A program made the translations under genes and the position numbers. Positions 1 through 5,420 of a stretch of DNA of 5,481 bases are shown in pieces; position 1 is the stretch's first letter, and the number at the start of each line of letters is the position of its first letter. Source of the stretch: Solirubrobacterales bacterium (GTDB lineage Bacteria; Actinomycetota; Thermoleophilia; Solirubrobacterales; Solirubrobacteraceae); the NCBI GenBank assembly GCA_027314825.1, contig DAHVAB010000186.1, positions 1 through 5,481 of the forward strand, in the 5' to 3' direction. Under the pieces are notes generated by a model that saw only the letters and a program-made list of their open reading frames with translations, ran no database searches and was not told the DNA's origin.

Positions 1-1094
1 TGCAGCTTCAGTCCCGGCCACATCAGCGCCCGCACCCATCGCCGGGTGCGGTGGCGGCCGGCCAGCTTGATCAGCTCGAAGGAGATCCCGGCGATCACCG
101 GCACGCCGAGGACCCTGGTGACGATCAGCCAGTACCAGGCGGGGGTCCCGATCGCCCCGAAGAGGAAGATCGAGACGATCATCACCACGAGCAGGAAGCT
201 CGTGCCGCAGCGCGGGTGCAGGCGGGAGAAGCGCTTGGCGTTCTCGGGGGTGAGCGGCAGGCCGGCCTCGAAGCAGGAGATCGTCTTGTGCTCGGCGCCG
301 TGGTACTCGAAGACCCGCCGCAGGTCTGCCAGCCGGGAGAGCAGAAGCAGGTAGCCGATGAAGATCGCCGTGCGCAGCACGCCTTCCAGCACCCAGAAGA
401 GGGCGGAATGGCGAAAGGAGGACCCGATCAGGCCTGTGAGCGCCAGCGGCAGCAGGAAGAAGAGGCCGATCGAGAAGATCACCGCCACCACGATCGTGCC
501 GGCCCACACACCGTTCGGGATCTCCCCGCCCTGCTCCCGATCGCCGTCCGGGCCGCCGGCGGCCGCGTTCTCGTCAGGGCCATCGTGGGCACGCTCGTCC
601 CGCTCCTCCGCTGGCAGCTGGGCGTTCGCCGAGATGCCGAGCGCCTTGAAGCCGATCATCAGCGAGCCGATCAGCGCGACCACGCCCCGCAGGATCGGCA
701 GGCGCAGGAGGCGGTGGCGGGCCAGGGTCGACTCCAGAGGGAAGCAGCTGACCGCGATCTCCCCGAGCGTTTGCGGCGGCGCCTCGGCAACCCCGGCCTC
801 GGCGTCGGCCCCGGCCCCCCCGTCGGTCCCGGCGTCGGCCCCGGCCCCCGCGTCGGTCCCGGCGTCGGCCCCGGCCCCCGCGTCGGTCCCGGCGTCGGCT
901 CCGGCCGCGGCAGCGGCCTCATCGACCGGCTTTCGCACCGCGACCGCCCAGGTGCGGATGCCGCGCATCATCACGCCCTCCAGCACCGCCTGCCCGCCCA
1001 GCGGGGCGTCGCGCGCAGCGCTCAGGAACCGCTGTGCCGGCTGCGCCGAAGCCGCCTCGTTGCCGCCCGTGCGGCCGGCGGTCGCAGCGGACAT
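1..1094 (-). CDS. DUF1385 (YqhQ-type) membrane protein, C-terminus beyond window
   Basis: This gene encodes a predicted membrane protein of the DUF1385/YqhQ family, whose biochemical role is not established. 364 codons are visible and the frame stays open to base 1, so the C-terminus, perhaps a few tens of residues, is missing. Family signatures are GGQAVLEGVMMRG (residues 33-45), YHGAEHKTI (264-272) and HPRCGTSF (293-300); the His, Glu and Cys residues in the last two could bind metal, which is inference. Hydrophobic, probably membrane-spanning segments lie near 131-153, 197-222, 234-256, 298-318 and 322-342. Two hydrophilic stretches interrupt the fold: an Ala/Gly/Asp-rich tandem repeat (about 60-101) and an acidic loop (157-192). 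The ATG is chosen because it lies 4 bases after the rpmE stop and precedes the first conserved motif at a normal distance. No Shine-Dalgarno site is visible, so translation may be coupled to rpmE. Family assignment is firm; function is unknown. Confidence 0.93.
   Translation of the reverse strand, partial: MSAATAGRTGGNEAASAQPAQRFLSAARDAPLGGQAVLEGVMMRGIRTWAVAVRKPVDEAAAAAGADAGTDAGAGADAGTDAGAGADAGTDGGAGADAEAGVAEAPPQTLGEIAVSCFPLESTLARHRLLRLPILRGVVALIGSLMIGFKALGISANAQLPAEERDERAHDGPDENAAAGGPDGDREQGGEIPNGVWAGTIVVAVIFSIGLFFLLPLALTGLIGSSFRHSALFWVLEGVLRTAIFIGYLLLLSRLADLRRVFEYHGAEHKTISCFEAGLPLTPENAKRFSRLHPRCGTSFLLVVMIVSIFLFGAIGTPAWYWLIVTRVLGVPVIAGISFELIKLAGRHRTRRWVRALMWPGLKL
801..906. repeat. 30-bp in-frame tandem repeat (minisatellite) inside the DUF1385 gene
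   Basis: Three 30-bp units occupy 801-830, 831-860 and 861-890, followed by a partial fourth that fades out by about 906. Units 2 and 3 are identical; unit 1 differs at one position (c at 820 where the others have g). Thirty bases equal ten codons, so each copy adds a decapeptide of the type GTDAGAGADA on the minus strand without breaking the frame. The translated block covers about residues 66-98 of the DUF1385 protein. The near identity points to recent duplication by slippage or unequal crossing-over. Copy number could differ between strains or be misassembled. Confidence 0.93.
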
Positions 1095-1106
1095 CCGGCT
1101 AGCCGG
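1095..1106. repeat. Perfect 12-bp palindrome between rpmE and DUF1385 start
   Basis: CCGGCTAGCCGG is its own reverse complement. It contains the rpmE stop codon (TAG, 1101-1099) and ends directly against the ATG of the DUF1385 gene at 1094. In the mRNA it could form only a short hairpin (4-bp stem, 4-base loop) or serve as a site in duplex DNA. No function is shown; it occupies the place where a Shine-Dalgarno site would be expected. Confidence 0.5.
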
Positions 1107-1347
1107 TCGGCTGTGAGGACTGCTGCTTCTGCTGAGCGCCGCGCAGGCGGCCCTTCGCCACGCGCCGCTGGAAGCGCTCGACCCGTCCTCCGGTGTCGAT
1201 CAGCTTCTGGCGTCCCGTGTAGAAGGGATGGCAGTTGGAGCAGACCTCAACGTGCAGCTCCGGCCTGGTCGCCCGAGTGACGAACTCGTTGCCGCAGGTG
1301 CAGCGGACGTGCGCCTCAACGTAATCAGGATGTATCCCGGTCTTCAT
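1099..1347 (-). CDS. rpmE: 50S ribosomal protein L31, zinc-binding (C+) type
   Basis: This gene encodes 82-residue ribosomal protein L31 of the large subunit. The N-terminus MKTGIHPDY is the classic L31 opening. Four cysteines in a CxC...CxxC arrangement (C16, C18, C36, C39) mark the zinc-binding form, as opposed to the zinc-free paralogue made under zinc starvation. The motif HPFYTGRQ (40-47) and the following DTGGRVERF (51-59) are also typical. The last 20 or so residues are a basic, Gln/Ser-rich tail of low conservation. Length is normal to slightly long for the family. The ATG is fixed by the conserved N-terminus. The gene lies 19 bases after the ETF:quinone oxidoreductase stop and 4 bases before the DUF1385 start; the rpmE-DUF1385 pairing is known from other Gram-positive bacteria. 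No Shine-Dalgarno site precedes it, but a -10-like hexamer does. Confidence 0.97.
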   Translation of the reverse strand: MKTGIHPDYVEAHVRCTCGNEFVTRATRPELHVEVCSNCHPFYTGRQKLIDTGGRVERFQRRVAKGRLRGAQQKQQSSQPTG

Positions 1348-1366
1348 GCTGGAAGCATTGTAGCCG
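1348..1366 (-). promoter_or_regulatory. Candidate -10 element and very short leader for rpmE
   Basis: The 19-base gap before rpmE reads CGGCTACAATGCTTCCAGC on the minus strand. TACAAT (1362-1357) matches the sigma-70 type -10 consensus at five of six positions, and its end lies 9 bases from the ATG. Transcription from it would start within a few bases of the start codon, giving a leaderless or nearly leaderless mRNA. The lack of any Shine-Dalgarno sequence agrees with this. No good -35 hexamer is visible 16-18 bases upstream, which would lie in the end of the preceding gene, so the call is tentative. Confidence 0.4.
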
Positions 1367-3103
1367 TCAGGTCACTGTGTAGAGGGGGCCGTCGCCACCC
1401 TCGGGGGTGGTGAGGCGTCCCCCCTTCGCGGTGATCGCCCCGCACTGCACGCAGTTGGTGTAGTTGACGACCAGGTCCACGTTGCCGTCCTCCGGCGCGT
1501 CCTCCGGGATCTCATAGACGCCCGCCGGGCACATCCACACCCAGGTTTCCGCGACCTCCCGCGGCACGTCCTTGCGCACCCGGATGTGGTTGGGCGCATC
1601 GTCACGGGTCGCGTTGCCGGTGATGAAGACGGAGGAGAGCTTGTCGAAGGTGTACTTGCCGTCCGGCTTGACGTAGCGATCCTTCGTGTTGCCGATGAAC
1701 ATCGGCTTCGCGTCGTTTCTGTGCCAACGGGCGCGGCCGGGAAGCCTCCCCTTGGTGATCTGGTCGAGACCGCTGAGCGGACCGCCCAGCAGCAAGCCCT
1801 TCTGCAGCGGCTGGCGGGCGTTTCTGACCTCCCAGAGCTCCCGGCCGACGGACGAGCGGTCGATCGCCTGCTCGTAGGCGGAGAGGTCGTGGCTGCCGCG
1901 CTTGATCGCCGCGTAGATCGACTCGGCGGCGAGCATCCCGGACTTGATGCAGTGGTGGACGCCCTTCAGGGCCATCGTGTCGACCATCCCGCCGGCGTCG
2001 CCGACGAGCAGGGCGCCCGGCATCGAGAGCTTGGGCATCGACCAGTAGCCGCCGCCGGGCAGGGCCTTGGCTCCCCAGGCGACCCGTTCGCCGCCCTCCA
2101 GGATGCCCCGCACCAGCGAGTGGGTCTTGAAGGTCTGCAGAAGATCGTGGGCGGAGGTGGTCGCGTCGGCGTACTCCAGCTCGACGACGAAGCCGATCGA
2201 GACGAGATCCTCACCGTCGGCGTTCTTCATCGGATAGATCCAGGTGCCGCCGATCTGCCCGTACCTGGGGGAGATGTGCAGCGGCCAGGGGCCCATCGTG
2301 TGGATCAGCCGGTCGAGCGGCTTGGCGACCTTCCAGACCTCCTTGACCCCGAGCTCCCAGACCTGCGGCTCGCGGCCCTTGGCCAGATCGAACTCCTTGA
2401 TCGCAGCGCCGGTCAGGTGGCCCCAGCAGCCCTCGGCGAGCACGGTGGCCTGCGCCTTGATGTCGGTGCCCGGCTCGAAGTTCCCGAGCGGCTGGCCCTC
2501 CTTGCCGCGACCCTTGTCGCCGGAGCGCACGCCGACCACGGCCCCGTCATCCACGATCAGCTGGGTCGCCGCCGTCTCGGTGAGGATGTAGGCGCCGGCC
2601 TCCTCGGCCTGGCGCTGCTGGTAGCGGGCCAGCGCGGAGACGGAGACGACCTCGTTGCCGTGGTTCTTGAACGACGGCGGCGTCGGGATCCGCAGCGCCA
2701 CCTTCGGAGTCGGCGTCAGGTAGACGGCCTCCTTGCCGACCGCGCCGAAGGCGAAGCCCTCCTTGCGCCACTCCTCACGGCTGAGATCGGGAAAGAGCTC
2801 CTGCAGCGGCCCGGGGCGCATCACCGCGCCGGAGAGGTTGTGCCCGCCGCAGGTCTTGGCCTTCTCGACGACGGCGACCGGCACTTCGCCGAGCCGCTCC
2901 ATCGTCTCCGGGTCGTCTCCCAGCAGCTGCAGCAGCCGGTTGGCGCAGGCCAGCCCGGCCGTGCCGCCGCCGACGATCGCGACGCCGACCTCGATCAGCT
3001 CGTCCTCGGCGTCGAGGCCGTGCTTGACGAACTCCTTCCTGACGTCGACCGGCGGCGGGAACGCCGCCGGCGCGACGCGGCCGTTGCCTGAGCCCGCGCT
3101 CAC
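1367..3103 (-). CDS. Electron transfer flavoprotein:quinone oxidoreductase (ETF-QO/FixC family), atypical Fe-S motif
   Basis: This 578-residue flavoprotein of the ETF-QO family would accept electrons from reduced EtfAB and pass them to membrane quinone (probably menaquinone in an actinobacterium, an inference). The FAD Rossmann motif is VGGGTAGLA (44-52). GGHNLSGAV (86-94), NHGN (147-150), LAEGCWGHL (222-230), a second FAD contact LLVGDAGG (365-372) and GVHHCIKSGMLAAES (381-395) follow the ETF-QO order. The C-terminal ferredoxin-like part has MCPAGVYE (524-531) and TPEGGDGP (566-573). That part normally carries four cluster cysteines, one in CPAGVYE and three in CxxCxxC. Here C525, C551 and C554 are present but position 557 is Ile, and the segment is about four residues shorter. 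Length is normal and it is fused, unlike separate FixC and FixX. The GTG start overlaps the etfA stop by one base and has AAGGGG five bases upstream. It is the third gene of an etfB-etfA-ETF-QO operon. Confidence 0.93.
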   Translation of the reverse strand: MSAGSGNGRVAPAAFPPPVDVRKEFVKHGLDAEDELIEVGVAIVGGGTAGLACANRLLQLLGDDPETMERLGEVPVAVVEKAKTCGGHNLSGAVMRPGPLQELFPDLSREEWRKEGFAFGAVGKEAVYLTPTPKVALRIPTPPSFKNHGNEVVSVSALARYQQRQAEEAGAYILTETAATQLIVDDGAVVGVRSGDKGRGKEGQPLGNFEPGTDIKAQATVLAEGCWGHLTGAAIKEFDLAKGREPQVWELGVKEVWKVAKPLDRLIHTMGPWPLHISPRYGQIGGTWIYPMKNADGEDLVSIGFVVELEYADATTSAHDLLQTFKTHSLVRGILEGGERVAWGAKALPGGGYWSMPKLSMPGALLVGDAGGMVDTMALKGVHHCIKSGMLAAESIYAAIKRGSHDLSAYEQAIDRSSVGRELWEVRNARQPLQKGLLLGGPLSGLDQITKGRLPGRARWHRNDAKPMFIGNTKDRYVKPDGKYTFDKLSSVFITGNATRDDAPNHIRVRKDVPREVAETWVWMCPAGVYEIPEDAPEDGNVDLVVNYTNCVQCGAITAKGGRLTTPEGGDGPLYTVT

Positions 3104-4083
3104 TAGGACCCCTTCTTCGCCTTCACGGCCTCGGTCAGCTTCGGCATGATCTTGTTGAGATCGCCGACGATCCCGAGGTCTGAGAACTCGAAGATCGGGG
3201 CGTTGGAGTCCTTGTTGATCGCGACGATGTTCTCCGAGGACTGCATCCCCACCTTGTGCTGGATCGCGCCGGAGATGCCGGCCGCCAGGTAGAGCTTCGG
3301 CGAGACGGTCTTGCCGGTCTGCCCGATCTGGGCGGCATACGGATACCAGCCGGCGTCGACCACCGCGCGCGTCGCGGCGACCGCGGCGTTGCCGCCGAAC
3401 GCTCCGGCCAGCTCTTCGCAGAGCTGGAAGCCCTCGGGCTTGCCGAGCCCGCGGCCGCCGGCGACCAGGATGTCGGCGCCCTCGATGTCCACATCGGCTC
3501 CGCGCTGCTCGCCGCGCATGACCATGCTCGCCTGGGTGGCGTGCGAGCTCAGCTCGAAGCTGAGCGTCTCCACGGCGGCCGGGCCGGCGCCCGACTCTGC
3601 TATCTCGAAGGCGTTCAGACGCCCGATGACGATGCCGACCGGCGAGCGGAAGGAGATCTCCGAGATCGCCGAGTCGCCGAGGATCGGCCGTTCGGCGACG
3701 AGCTTGCCGCCCTCCGCGCGCACGCCGGTGACCTCCATCGCCACGCCGGCGCCGAGCCGCGCGGCCAGGCCGGCGCCGATCTCGAAGCCGAGCAGGCCGC
3801 CGCCGAACAGCGCGTAGGAGTAGTCGCCGGCCGAGATCGCCGCCGCCATCGCATCGACGACCGGCTGGGCGAGCCCTTCGGGACCCTCGGCGATGAGCGC
3901 CTTCGCGGCGCCGTAGTTGCCGAGCGTGCCGGCGAGATCCTGCGGCACGCCCTGCCCGACCAGGATCGCGTGCGCCTCGCCGCCGATCTGGGATGCCAGC
4001 CGGGCGCCCTCTGAGACGGCGCCGAGCGAGTTCTTGTTGATCGCGCCCTCGTAGTGCAGCGCGTAGACCAGGATGTTGCCCAT
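3103..4083 (-). CDS. etfA: Electron transfer flavoprotein subunit alpha
   Basis: This 326-residue subunit carries the FAD of the heterodimeric electron transfer flavoprotein, which collects electrons from acyl-CoA dehydrogenases and related enzymes in the cytoplasm. The N-terminal alpha/beta domain starts MGNILVYALHYEGAINKNSLGA-like (residues 1-22) and runs to about 195. The C-terminal FAD domain shows GGRGLGKPEGF (209-219), ATRAVVDAGW (237-246), QIGQTGKTVSPKLY (252-265), GISGAIQHKVGM (269-280) and AINKDSNAPIFEFSDLGIVG (288-307), the strongest family signature. Length is typical. The ATG at 4083 has GAAAGGA 9-10 bases upstream. It follows etfB by 25 bases and overlaps the next gene by one base, so all three are almost certainly one transcript. 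Nothing appears missing or truncated. Confidence 0.97.
   Translation of the reverse strand: MGNILVYALHYEGAINKNSLGAVSEGARLASQIGGEAHAILVGQGVPQDLAGTLGNYGAAKALIAEGPEGLAQPVVDAMAAAISAGDYSYALFGGGLLGFEIGAGLAARLGAGVAMEVTGVRAEGGKLVAERPILGDSAISEISFRSPVGIVIGRLNAFEIAESGAGPAAVETLSFELSSHATQASMVMRGEQRGADVDIEGADILVAGGRGLGKPEGFQLCEELAGAFGGNAAVAATRAVVDAGWYPYAAQIGQTGKTVSPKLYLAAGISGAIQHKVGMQSSENIVAINKDSNAPIFEFSDLGIVGDLNKIMPKLTEAVKAKKGS
3109..3114 (-). promoter_or_regulatory. Ribosome binding site for ETF-QO, fixing a GTG start
   Basis: AAGGGG lies 5 bases before the GTG at 3103 and sits inside the last codons of etfA. The arrangement TAGTG (stop and start sharing one G) suggests translational coupling between etfA and the oxidoreductase. 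It supports the GTG over any internal start. Confidence 0.7.
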
Positions 4084-4092
4084 ATCTATCGT

Positions 4093-4099
4093 TCCTTTC
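4093..4099 (-). promoter_or_regulatory. Ribosome binding site for etfA
   Basis: GAAAGGA lies in the 25-base etfB-etfA gap, 9 bases before the ATG at 4083. The gap is too short to hold much else, and it contains neither a hairpin nor a T-run, in keeping with read-through from etfB. Confidence 0.65.
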
Positions 4100-4108
4100 G
4101 CGCTGGTC

Positions 4109-4909
4109 TTAGAGAAGCTTGCGCTCGTCGAGCCAGGCGACGATCTTCTCGACCGTCTCGGCAGTGTCTTCGTCCTCGATGATCATGCCCGCAGCCTTCT
4201 GCGGCGGAGCCTTCACCGTGATCCACTGAGCGGCGGAGTGCTCGCCGCCGACCTTGGAGGCGTCGATCTCCACGTCGCCGATGGCCACCGTGTCCAGCGG
4301 CTTCTTCTTTGCGCCCATGATCGCCTTCAGCGACGGATAGCGCGGCTCGTTGATGGCGTCGCCGACGGAGATCACGGCGGGGAGGCTCACCTTGACCGTG
4401 TCGTAGCCGTACTCGGCCTGGCGCTCGCAGCGCAGCGACGGCGCCGCATCGCTCTCGATGTCCATCTTGATGACCTGGGTCAGCGAGGGCATGCCGAGGT
4501 GCTCGGCGACCACGGCGCCGATCGTGTAGCACTCGCCGTCGTCGGACTGCTGGCCGAGCAGGACCAGGTCGGGCTGCTCGCGCCGCAGCGTCTGGGCGAG
4601 CGCGTAGCCGGTCGCGGCCACGTCGGAGCCGGCCAGGGCGGCGTCGGTGAGGTGGACGGAGCGGTCGGCTCCCAGGGAGACCGCCTTGTGCAGCGCGCGC
4701 ACCGCGCTCTCCGGGCCCATCGTGACGGCGACGATCTCCTCGACGGGGACGGCTCCCCCCTCGCGGATCTGCATGGCCGCCTCGATGGCGTGCGTGTCAT
4801 ACGGATTGAGGTTCTTCTCTCCGCTGCGGTCCATACGTCCCGTCGAGGGGTCGATGCGCTTCTCGACGGCGGCGTCTGGGACCTCCTTGACCAGGACGCA
4901 TATCTTCAT
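4109..4909 (-). CDS. etfB: Electron transfer flavoprotein subunit beta
   Basis: This is the 266-residue beta subunit of electron transfer flavoprotein; in family members it binds AMP (or a second FAD in bifurcating types) and docks on partner dehydrogenases. The start MKICVLVKEVPD (1-12) is typical. NPYDTHAIEAA (35-45), VTMGPESA (62-69) and AVSLGAD (76-82) follow. The family signature region is near 160-183 and runs into LPAVISV, then NEPRYPSLKAIMGAKKKP (187-204), which resembles the partner-recognition loop. The nucleotide loop reads GQQSDDGECYTIGAVVAEHLG (119-139) and does not clearly match either the standard or the bifurcating consensus. The ATG is chosen from the conserved N-terminus; an AAGGAG lies 12 bases upstream, a longish spacing, and no other in-frame start falls between. 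It is the first gene of the etf operon. Confidence 0.97.
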   Translation of the reverse strand: MKICVLVKEVPDAAVEKRIDPSTGRMDRSGEKNLNPYDTHAIEAAMQIREGGAVPVEEIVAVTMGPESAVRALHKAVSLGADRSVHLTDAALAGSDVAATGYALAQTLRREQPDLVLLGQQSDDGECYTIGAVVAEHLGMPSLTQVIKMDIESDAAPSLRCERQAEYGYDTVKVSLPAVISVGDAINEPRYPSLKAIMGAKKKPLDTVAIGDVEIDASKVGGEHSAAQWITVKAPPQKAAGMIIEDEDTAETVEKIVAWLDERKLL

Positions 4910-4980
4910 TTCGCTCGATGACTCCTTCAGGTCTGGGTGGGCGGAATGCTACCCGGTTCCGCGGTTGACTGACTCGTCAA
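4910..4980 (-). promoter_or_regulatory. Leader of the etf operon: Shine-Dalgarno site and operator-like inverted repeat
   Basis: The 67-base gap between the B12-binding gene and etfB holds a Shine-Dalgarno site AAGGAG (4927-4922) and, at its far end, an inverted repeat TTGAC-N6-GTCAA (4965-4980), whose distal arm overlaps the TGA stop of the B12-binding gene. The repeat has the size and spacing of a site for a dimeric regulator, but no regulator gene is in the window. TAGCAT (4951-4946) could be a -10 element; the only -35-like hexamer, TTGACG (4980-4975), is 23 bases away, too far for a normal sigma-70 promoter. The promoter is therefore unresolved. Confidence 0.4.
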
Positions 4981-5408
4981 TCAGCACCGCGGGCGCGGAC
5001 GCCCCCGCGGATGAACTCGACGATCGCCTGCGTCGGCGCGCCCGGCGTGAAGACCTCGGCGACGCCGAGCCGCTTCAGCTCCGGGATGTCCTCGGCCGGG
5101 ATCGTGCCGCCGACGGTGACCAGGACGTCGTCGACGCCCTGCTCGGCGAGAAGCGAGACGACGCGGGGCACGAGCGTCATGTGGGCCCCTGAGAGGATCG
5201 AGAGCCCGACGGCGTCCGCGTCCTCCTGGATCACCGTCTCCACGATCTGCTCGGGAGTCTGGTGAAGGCCGGTGTAGATGACCTCCATCCCCGCGTCGCG
5301 CAGGGCCCTGGCGATGATCTTCGCCCCCCGGTCGTGACCGTCGAGGCCGGGCTTGGCCACGACGACCCGGATCTTGCTCCTCGGCTGAGCTGTCACGGTA
5401 CTCGTCAT
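4977..5408 (-). CDS. Stand-alone B12-binding subunit of an acyl-CoA mutase
   Basis: This 143-residue protein is a single cobalamin-binding domain of the kind that forms the C-terminus of methylmalonyl-CoA mutase or the small subunit of isobutyryl-/2-hydroxyisobutyryl-CoA mutases. The B12 motif DxHxxG is D23-G24-H25-D26-R27-G28 in KPGLDGHDRGAKII (19-32); H25 is the predicted lower cobalt ligand. YTGLHQTPEQIV (45-56), GLSILSGAH (68-76), GGTIP (100-104) and VFTPGAPTQAIVEF (119-132) complete the fold. Small subunits are usually about 135-145 residues, so it looks complete. The catalytic TIM-barrel subunit is not in the window, so the substrate cannot be settled: methylmalonyl-CoA mutase and isobutyryl-CoA mutase type partners are both possible. 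The ATG lies 12 residues before the first beta strand. The frame is open upstream to the window edge but shows no other usual start codon there. No Shine-Dalgarno site is visible. Confidence 0.9.
   Translation of the reverse strand: MTSTVTAQPRSKIRVVVAKPGLDGHDRGAKIIARALRDAGMEVIYTGLHQTPEQIVETVIQEDADAVGLSILSGAHMTLVPRVVSLLAEQGVDDVLVTVGGTIPAEDIPELKRLGVAEVFTPGAPTQAIVEFIRGGVRARGAD
4987..5010 (-). terminator. GC-rich hairpin at the 3' end of the B12-binding gene (possible terminator without T-run)
   Basis: The two ten-base arms CCGCGGGCGC (4987-4996) and GCCCCCGCGG (5001-5010) pair at nine of ten positions around a four-base loop. The hairpin lies within the last dozen codons of the B12-binding gene, just before its stop, and no T-run follows on the minus strand. 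It could attenuate read-through into the etf genes or protect the mRNA 3' end, but it may also simply reflect the GC-rich codons for RGGVRARG. Confidence 0.25.
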
Positions 5409-5420
5409 AGCTGCGCAGCT
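5409..5420 (-). promoter_or_regulatory. Perfect 12-bp palindrome against the B12-binding gene start, with -10-like TAAGCT
   Basis: AGCTGCGCAGCT is a perfect palindrome ending directly at the ATG (5408). On the minus strand TAAGCT (5422-5417) fits the loose TANNNT -10 pattern, and its last base lies 8 bases from the ATG, which would give a leaderless transcript, in keeping with the absent Shine-Dalgarno site. No -35 element is evident. The palindrome could be an operator covering the start site; this is inference only. Confidence 0.3.

Noticed and set aside
801..906. CRISPR array or regulatory direct repeats
   Set aside because: The units are directly adjacent with no spacers, keep codon phase and lie inside a coding region, so a coding minisatellite is the better reading.
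671..922. Minus-strand frame with a Pro-Gly-Pro-Thr repeat peptide
   Set aside because: This is the 30-bp repeat of the DUF1385 gene read in another frame; no independent support.
51..1280. Long open frame on the plus strand (409 codons) opposite DUF1385 and rpmE
   Set aside because: It crosses two well-supported minus-strand genes, and its product is low-complexity; the Pro/Gly/Val repeats in it merely mirror the 30-bp tandem repeat.
1392..1413. Hairpin near the 3' end of the ETF-QO gene as a terminator (arms CCACCC/GGGTGG)
   Set aside because: The stem is only six uninterrupted pairs, no T-run follows on the minus strand, and it lies in codons for the conserved TPEGGDGP segment, so coding constraint explains it.
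1586..3091. Long open frame on the plus strand (501 codons) opposite the ETF-QO gene
   Set aside because: Its translation is rich in Arg, Gly, Leu and Asp with no recognisable motif, and it is fully antisense to a gene with clear conserved motifs. Long antisense frames are expected in high-GC DNA.
4946..4980. TTGACG and TAGCAT as a sigma-70 promoter for etfB
   Set aside because: The spacing is 23 bases, well above the usual 16-18, and nothing better lies at the right distance.
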